Position numbers and translations under genes: made by a program. 64,000 bases of DNA from Epiperipatus broadwayi (taxonomy: Eukaryota; Onychophora; Udeonychophora; Euonychophora; Peripatidae). The notes below the pieces were generated by a model. It was not told the origin of the DNA. It searched no databases and saw only the letters and a program-made list of their open reading frames with translations. How positions within the stretch are numbered: the first letter of the stretch is position 1; every line of letters starts with the position of its first letter. This document shows positions 56,673 through 64,000 of this stretch, in pieces. The DNA lies in the NCBI GenBank assembly GCA_028023455.1, contig JAQFVV010006450.1, positions 1,093,501 to 1,157,500 on the forward strand, written 5' to 3'.

Positions 56673-58219
56673 CAGTGTTTCCCAACCTTTTTTGGCTCGC
56701 ATACCACTTGGTAGTACATCACGCTAAATTGTACCACTTCGTAAAAATGATTGTATTTCATGAAATTTGTTATTGCGAGGGTGTTATTTTATTTGCATTA
56801 TAAATATTATAGGGTGACCACGTATGTATTCACATCTCATAATGAGACAAATTACATTGAAACATGCCTAAACGTCATGCCAGATTATAAACTCACTGTA
56901 ACATATTTATATGTATGTGTTTGTTCAAAGTTTCATATTTTTTCCAAAATAATTTATTAAAGATTACATTATTACATTAAAGGTTATTTGGTACATATTT
57001 TGTTCAAAGTGTTTTCTCATTCCTTCATTTGTTTTTCCCGAATTTGAATCTGTTTTCTCTTTTTTGGAGCATCTTGCTATTGGTTTGGCCATGGAGAGGA
57101 TAAATCCATCATGTCCCAAGTCATGCTAAAAATAACCTCAGGGGTTATCAGGCTATCTCTTGTTCTTGTTTTCTTTATATTGTTCAGCATGAAGTTAATA
57201 GGATTAAAATTTTGATGATTAAATATTAGCTTACATCTAGTAATCCACAATAGATGATCAAGAATTAATGAGTCTAATTTCTGGGTATGATCCTTTTCTG
57301 ATACATTCTTTCAAATTAAATAATTTAGATTGATTTGCCTTGATCCGACTCATTATTTATCTACTATTTTGTCATATTTCATTTACTAATAAATGGTTTT
57401 AATAAAAACACAAAATTATAAAAAACCAATTAGTATATTTTCTTATCATAATCAAATATTTTTATAAAATAAATTTAATGAGATCTTTGTGCTTGTTTCG
57501 AACAACATAATTTTTTGAAATTTGGTTCAAAAGATGCGAGGTATACCCTTAAGTCTACAGCTGCATTCAATCTTTTTTTAAAAAAATATATGAAGAAAAA
57601 GCTCTTCCTACTAATTCCGAATTAGTAAACAATAATAATAATTTAAGAGCTTCCTCAGAAAGTTGTTCATATTCTTTAATGTTTAACCAAAAATTAATTA
57701 GATTGTGTCATTTGAATTCTACTTGTAAAGTTCTGTCACATGATAATTCTATTAAATTTTCTTTGTCTTTTATTGATAATAATGTAGCTTTGTCTAAATT
57801 TTCACCATAGAAGGGGTTTGAAATCCAATTATCATTTGTGTTTTCAGGTTTTGGAAAATATTCCATGAAAGACAATTTTAATCCTGTTAAATGTGCTATT
57901 ATATTTTCTCATACATTTTGGGACAGATTAACCTTATTTTCAAACAAAAAAAATGTAAAGTTTCGAGTACTTCCAGTTGATTGTTTTCGATACTTATATA
58001 TATTACTGTTTCCAAAAATCTAATTTCTTAATGATACTTTCAATTTTATCATTAACATTAAAGATCGTTATCGACTGTACATATTAACAACTTTACTGTA
58101 TAATATTATTAATTAAAATAATTTTTATGAATTATATATTTTTATGATTTAATTTTTTTTATGTCCGTCATTATTGATTATTTTTCGTGTACCACCAGTG
58201 GTATGCGTGGAAAACACTG
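56673..58219 (-). mobile_element. hAT DNA transposon, 1547 bp, decayed
   Basis: Ends are CAGTGTTTCCCAACCTTTTT (56673) and, inverted, CAGTGTTTTCCACGCATACC (to 58219). The 8 bp ATCTATAT is present exactly on both sides (56665-56672 and 58220-58227), a perfect hAT target-site duplication. Subterminal GCATACCACTTGGTAG and CCACCAGTGGTATGC are also inverted. The C-terminal part of a transposase gene lies inside on the minus strand. The element is too short to be autonomous and is internally deleted. Confidence 0.9.
57480..57850 (-). pseudogene. hAT transposase C-terminal dimerisation domain, ZBED5-like
   Basis: On the minus strand the frame reads HNLINFWLNIKEYEQLSEEA (about 57710-57650) and LKLLLLFTNSELVGRAFSS. 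After a one-base shift in an A/T run it continues KKRLNAAVDLRVYLASFEPN and FKKLCCSKQAQRSH (to about 57480). This follows the hAT domain order FW-x-EYP-LS-x-AL-x-LLPF-x-YLCExxFS, then R-L-DLR-x-P. The W and EY are kept and the usual CE before FS is VG. One stop precedes HNLINFW. Pseudogene. Confidence 0.72.
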
Positions 58220-58227
58220 ATCTATAT

Positions 58228-60056
58228 TACAACAAAAATGAAAAATGTTATTAATACAGGTAGAACATCATTAATCCAAAATCCCATATTCTAGGCGGGG
58301 GTTTAGATTTTAAAAATAGATTTTTTTTATCTCCTCAATATAAACCCAAATTCTGATAAGATATACAACTATAATTAATCTTATTAATTTTTAAATATTT
58401 ATTTAATGGTGTTTTTTTTAATTTGATTTTGTTTGTAAATGGTATACAAAATAAGTTATATATTGTAAAAAATCAAAGGTTAACTTTGAAATTTTATTTG
58501 GATATTAGAAGTTTTTGAATAATAACTCTTGATATTAATAGTATCCTAGGTGTAAAATGAATTATGTATAGATAAATAGAAAAATGAATATTAAAATATA
58601 ATGGTTAGTGGTTAGAACACCTATTCATAATGTAGATTTCAAGATTAAATATAAATACAGTCAGAGGAATAAAATAATTACCTTTGTCATCTATCTGTTG
58701 TTTCTTCACATCTGACCTTCTAGATATAAATTTGAAAATTTTTCCAGGTTCCAGAAATTTTAAAAAAACTTTGTTATTTCTATCATTTACATAAAAAATT
58801 ACTGCTATTCTGTGAAATAATTGGTTTTAATTATATATATATTAGCATATTAATTTATTTTATTTTAAAAAACAAGTTCATTTGTTATATACAACATATT
58901 AAATTATATATAACAGAAGGAAAGTGCAATACAGTGGAAGTTTACATTCATATAAATGTAATATATTAACAACTAAATTAGTTATGAAATACAAAACATA
59001 AATTATATAAAATGGTACATAATTAGCACAAGGAACAAACATGTATACATGTAACCACTCTTTATATCAGTTGCATCATTTTATTTCAAAGACAGTTATT
59101 AAATAATTTAATATTTAAATTCTGATTTAATAACTATATGGCCATTAGTGACTATATTGATCTTTTTGAATTACCTTAATAGAAAAACTTATTTGCAATC
59201 TATTAAGGAGATTATATTCAGATATTCAGAAATTTGAATAAAGTAGTAAAACAACTATATACAGAATGCAGTGAAATAAAACAGATAATGCACTATTTAA
59301 ATTCAGATTTAGAAAATGTCTATTTGATTTTGATTTTCACAAGACAATACTTGCTTGGTTTCTTTATATATATATATATTTTTGTTAAGATTAATCTAAA
59401 TTTGTTGGTGAAAGAATTTATCTAGTTGTTTAGTGAAAAAGATAAAGTTATTTTGTAAAAAAGGTAATCGATTTTTGTCATTGCTTGTCCCATCATCATC
59501 TGACTCTAGATATTGGCCCCTGTAAGTTCAAAATTTTTGTTGACTAATGGGAGAGAGGCACATTTTTATTCCAATCAATTTTGTTAGCTTTGTGATGTGG
59601 AGTGCTCTTTTTTTAAAAAAAAAAACAAAAAAATAAATTAATTGTTTAGCCATTTACTAATAGTATTAAAAAAATTTATACATAGTATCAGTGACTATTT
59701 TTGGTACTGAGCTATAAATTGAATATACCATTTTTAGAGATTTGAACCAAGATCAGTATTAGACAAAAATGATTTGATATTATTTTTTAATATTTTCTTT
59801 TAAGTGAATGTTCCAAGATTAGGAATCTTAATCCCCATTGTAGTATTAGAAATGAATTTATTTTTAGCATAATTTTTCCCCATTTGATATATTTTAAAAA
59901 ACACTGTACAGAAATCTAAGATTTTTAAGTGTTTTTGGATATCCTAATTGATACAGTTTTAAAATGTAGGGTTTGAGTTTTCATTGACTGCAACATTTTT
60001 TTTTTCTTTTTGGTCTTCAATATTTCTGAAATATAACTTTTTTTATATTTTGTATG
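58228..60056. other. A/T-rich stretch, no gene seen
   Basis: The frame 59234-59425 begins with an ATG but has no recognised motif and ends in a TA-repeat translation. No inverted repeat or tRNA-like element was found. Confidence 0.5.
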
Positions 60057-60064
60057 TTTTATAT

Positions 60065-60463
60065 CAGGGGTCCCCAACCCTATGCCCGTGGGCACCATGG
60101 TGCCCGCAGACCATTTTATGTGTGCCTGCCATTATCCAAACACGATAAAAAATTATTTATCTGATACAAATAAATTTAATTTTTAAAATTTCTTATAAAT
60201 TATTGTATTATATTGTAATCAAATTGTAGGGCATACTATACTTTTACAGCATAAAAATATAAATGTTAATTATATGTTAAAATTTTATTTTTGAAATAAA
60301 TATTTTTTTGTACATTATGTGTATTATTAACAATATCCAACTATAAATTTACATTGAAAAAAATAAACGGTGCTCATCACCTGGTTGAAAAAATAAATGG
60401 TGCCTGCCACCTGGCCGGTATTATAGAATGTGCTCTTAAGTGCAAAAAGGTTGGGGACCCCTG
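60065..60463. mobile_element. hAT MITE, 399 bp, with perfect target duplication
   Basis: The ends are CAGGGGTCCCCAACC at 60065 and the exact inverse GGTTGGGGACCCCTG at 60449-60463. TTTTATAT flanks both sides (60057-60064 and 60464-60471), a perfect 8 bp duplication. The inner part is GC-rich near the left end (GTGCCCGCAGACC) and has tandem GGTGCxxxxCACCTGG blocks near 60370-60415. It has no coding capacity. Confidence 0.92.
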
Positions 60464-60471
60464 TTTTATAT

Positions 60472-61014
60472 GCTGTCTAGAAGATAAAACAGTGACCATT
60501 ATTAGTTAATTTAATTACAAAAACTATCATAAGTAAATCGCAATAGTAGGTACTTTATCTCTTCATCTTCAAAATATAATATCTGCCCCAAGGCTTAGAA
60601 TTAAATGCTATGAATATTGGGACACTACTGTACATGGATATTGTGAGCATTATTGGAATTTGGTATAAGAATGACATATATATATATGGGGGTGAGTACA
60701 TTTATGTGTTTAGTCGGATTTATGTTTGTGTAGAAAGGACATCATGGCAGAGAAAATATGTCCATCTGATATGTCTGTTACCTGGGGTTCATATCTGATT
60801 TAAATATTTTTTTTAAGAGACTTAAGATTTTTCTCTCAGATAATCCATCTAGTATTGGTTGATAAATGGATATCTAGCTCTCCTTAGCTAGAGAGAAAAA
60901 CAAGGTTGGAAAGCCATTCATATCCTTTCCTCCCAATCCTCTCAATAATTTGTATGCATGGGGAATAGTTCAAGTTCTCCATCATCATTCCTCTATTAGG
61001 TATTGCTGGATAGT
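60472..61014. other. Stretch with no recognised gene
   Basis: Slightly richer in G and C near 60880-61010. The frame 60610-60798 starts ATG but shows only low-complexity and TA-derived residues. Confidence 0.5.
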
Positions 61015-61230
61015 CTTTACCTTGCAGGGGAGTCTTTAATTAAAAAGACTATTTGTCTAGTGTTTGTCTGAAAAATGACATTCGATTCCCATATTGGTAA
61101 TGACACCAATTAGGCCAACAATACTTGAAGAAGAGAGAGAGTAATATCACCCAAAACCTTATGTGCTAACCTATGTAGTATTACTAGTAGTTAAATGTAT
61201 TTGAAAGTTTAACTAAAGTTTAAATTTTTC
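61015..61230 (+). mobile_element. tRNA-derived SINE, copy 2
   Basis: The B box is ACATTCGATTCCCA (about 61079-61092). It is followed by GACACC, AGAAGAGAGAGAGTAATATC, AACCTATGTAGTATTA and GAAAGTTTAACTAAAG, the same body and tail as copy 1 at 16420-16610. The A box region is degenerate. Confidence 0.65.
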
Positions 61231-62160
61231 TAAAGATGTTTAACATTTAATTCAATGATATTATGATTTCAAATAAAATTCTTAAAAAATTGTTTAGAAT
61301 AAAATACTTTGAATATTTAATTCCAATGCGCGTTTTTTTTTTTTTAAAAACATATATATATTTAAGTTAAATAAAATTTTATTACATACAGCTATTTTTG
61401 AATTTCGTCTCTCCATTTAATAGATTCCGATTATATTTACAACAAAAAATTATTACAATACAATTTATTTATTTCCAAATCGGAAATTTCTCATTCCTCT
61501 TCTGGCTGTATAGTGCAAAGAAAGATGTTATTCTTCTGTCAATTTTCGAAAGGAGAATCATTCGCGTAAAGAAAAGTCGGGCTTTATATTTTACTTTTTT
61601 TTTCAATACGGAAAAAAAATTTTCTTTACAGTATAAATTTCAAATTCCTCTTGACAATTCCTGAAAACTAATATTCTTATTTTTGATTTTTATTTAACTA
61701 TTTTATTCCCAGTTTTAATTTTTTTTATCCTTTAATAGTAATCTTTTATTAAAATATATATATATTTGATAACTATTGAAATTTATTTTAAATTATTGTA
61801 AGTTTATTTGTGACTCCCTGTGTAGCTTTCATACTAATAGTATTTCAAATAGTAAATGAATCAAGCACCGAATTCAGGCAGCCAGATGTTTATTAGAAAT
61901 AGTGTTTTTTGGTAATGAAATTATATGACGGTTCAAAGTAGAGGCTGAGTAAAACTTTGAAAATTTTATTACTTTTCAAATCGTCTTATGGGTTTTTTAT
62001 CAGTATTCAGATTTCTAATTATTTTCAATTAGAGTGGTATAAAACAAAGAAAGTGATTAAAAACTATATTCATCATTCAGAAAAGTGTGATAGATAACTT
62101 CATTCCTGCCCTGTGGTATCCTCCTTGAAGACAATAAAAGTTTATAAATGTAAGAAATAT
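61231..62160. other. Stretch with one unclassified frame
   Basis: The plus frame 61398-61664 (88 codons) begins at a non-ATG codon and is rich in F, I and K. A CAATACGG/CCGATTATA-like symmetry is weak. Nothing was recognised. Confidence 0.4.
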
Positions 62161-62164
62161 CCAA

Positions 62165-62775
62165 GCAACAAATAACTTAAATATAGAGTGCACTTGTTCT
62201 ATATAAAACTTTTAAATTCCACGCACTTCTTAAAACATATAAAGTTATATGTAAAAATCAAATGATTCCTATATTTCTGGTAGAACCTGCCTTCATCAAT
62301 TAGCCCAGATCCCTGTCCACACTTATCTTTATCATTATTGTTTAATATTTATCGATAGCAGGATCTGTGATAGTACTTGAAGTGCACTTATTTTGACAAT
62401 ATCATCTGGGATTGTTAAATATTATTTACTAATGGTTTTATTAGTTTATAAATTACTGTTAATTTTTTGGAAACAAATATAACTTTAATAAACTCAAATA
62501 AAAATTAGAATAGCGATTATTAAACCATAGCATATATATTAATCATTAAGCTATTTTTATTACTCATACTTGTAATATATTCACTACACAATAAAACTTC
62601 TAAATTCTATATACTTTTAAAACATATGGATAAAGGTATATGTAAAATGCATATGATCTTTAAAATGAATTTCTGACAGAGAATTAGTCACCATCATTTA
62701 GTCCAGATCCTTCCCCACAACATGTCTTCCTCATCATAGTTTAATATTTATCTTTAGAACATTATTAAATTAATA
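62165..62775. repeat. Duplicated segment, about 415 bp apart
   Basis: AACTTTTAAATTCCACGCAC to AGCCCAGATCCCTGTCCACA (62208-62320) matches AACTTCTAAATTCTATATAC to AGTCCAGATCCTTCCCCACA (62589-62719). Both are followed by TTTAATATTTATC. A shorter relative with TTAGTCCAGATTACCATC lies near 35210. Confidence 0.65.
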
Positions 62776-64000
62776 AATAAATCTGTGGGATGTTAAGACA
62801 TAATATCTTAGAAGTAATATCATTCTATGAATAGAAATAAAATATTATCTATAAGGTTAAAGTAAGTACAATAATACATTTACTTACAACCAATTTTAAT
62901 ATAATAATAAAGAAAATTAATTAAAAATTGACTGATATCATAATGCCACAACTATATCTCCTATATCTGTAAATGTAGTAACTTAACTCCATGCATTTTA
63001 AGTGATACTGAAAGAGATGAGTTTAGAGTTTATAAAAATAACTATTTTTCATATGTAATCTAGGAGACAACTCTATCTCTACTATCTCTTAGTAATATAA
63101 ACTATAATTGATTGTGAAACAAGTGTTGAGACACTCATACAGAATACTGGAAATTTAATTTGTCTAATCAAAAAATTAAGAGGCACTTGTAAGCCAGCAT
63201 AACTTTTATATTATACACAACACAAGTATATATTTCTTTTTCTATTATCCTGATCCAAATCACTTGCAACTAACATTATCTGCTATTATGTATACAGTAG
63301 ACTTTTTTTCCCCCTAATTACTGATAAATCTCATTATTTTATGTTCTGTATGCACACCTTTTGGAGAGACTACATTCTCAACAGAAATCTGCTTATCTCA
63401 CTATATATAAATTATACTGTCTCTTACCAAACTTTATGGTTGCCATTATTATTTAGTACTAAATATAGTATTGTTATTAATATCATTAATACTTAATAAT
63501 CATTTTCTTTTTTTTTTTAAATAATATTTAATTTTCTTATGAATAAACTATTAGAAATTATTTACTATACTGTGCTAACAAATACATTGCTTATTTAAAA
63601 TGTATGCTAATATTTTTGCTTATTTTGGAAATAGTAGCATATCTAAAATAAATTTGAACTACTTGTATGCTTATACCTACTTTTATTAAATTGTGTTTCA
63701 AATGTCAAGATTTATTTCCATTAATATTTAGCAATTTTTATTAACAGTTTTTATTTTTTCTAAATTGTGGTGCTTTTTCTAATAAATTTTTAATGTTTTC
63801 GTTTTATAATAGATATTCAAACAATAAAATAATTATCTATTAGAAGCTTGCTTATTTATTTGTTTTTTTCATGTAAATATTGTTGTCAATTGAAAATATT
63901 TCACTATTAGATGTGATAATATGTAGACTATTTCCATTATCTATCATTAAATGTTGAATGTATAGAAAGTTTTGTTCTTTATTTAAACTTTTTAAATACA
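62776..64000. other. A/T-rich stretch to window end, nothing recognised
   Basis: No coding frame of note, tRNA-like box or inverted repeat was seen. Confidence 0.5.

Overview
The window is AT-rich (by eye about three quarters A+T) nuclear DNA of an animal, most likely an invertebrate. It has long A/T runs, TA and GAT microsatellites, tRNA-derived short interspersed elements, and remnants of at least five transposon classes. No host protein-coding gene, rRNA gene, functional tRNA gene or CRISPR array could be recognised. Nearly all open frames are short and are either shadows of decayed transposons on the other strand or chance frames in A/T-rich sequence. The species cannot be named from this sequence.

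The most interesting content is a dispersed family of roughly 400-500 bp units at 7.28-8.11, 10.92-11.46, 13.02-13.58, 15.46-15.61, 18.77-18.90, 35.99-36.40, 53.09-53.42, 53.74-53.86 and 54.80-54.98 kb. Several units contain a short type I hammerhead ribozyme: CUGAUGA core, three-pair stem II, GAAA, then CUAG-UC. The CUAG is self-complementary and could pair between two molecules. A decayed GIY-YIG endonuclease domain of Penelope type (8.32-8.69 kb, minus strand) lies next to two units. This fits Penelope-like retroelements, which are known to carry such small hammerheads. Many units end in a snap-back palindrome, an inverted copy of their own terminus.

Region by region: 0-7.3 kb holds two direct copies of a 910 bp repeat, a tRNA-derived SINE and a hairpin element. 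7.3-19 kb is Penelope-type units plus a SINE and a hAT MITE. 20-22.4 kb is a decayed plus-strand LINE (endonuclease plus reverse transcriptase) of RTE-like sequence, with related 3' ends on the minus strand at 25 and 47 kb. 24-30 kb holds a foldback element, a hAT MITE and a piggyBac-like MITE with repeated ends. 32-33.3 and 41.1-42.2 kb are two oppositely oriented Tigger/pogo-like copies; the second lies inside the reverse transcriptase of a minus-strand LINE (39.9-43.9 kb). The C-terminal end of a second minus-strand LINE lies just upstream (44.4-45.2 kb). 51.9-52.3 kb holds another LINE C-terminus. 55-61 kb holds a large foldback, a 1.5 kb hAT element with a perfect 8 bp target-site duplication and transposase remains, and a 399 bp hAT MITE, also with a perfect duplication.

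These sequences do not form a pathway. They are layers of insertion, nesting and decay. Coding assignments come from reading translations by eye; no alignment or database search was run.
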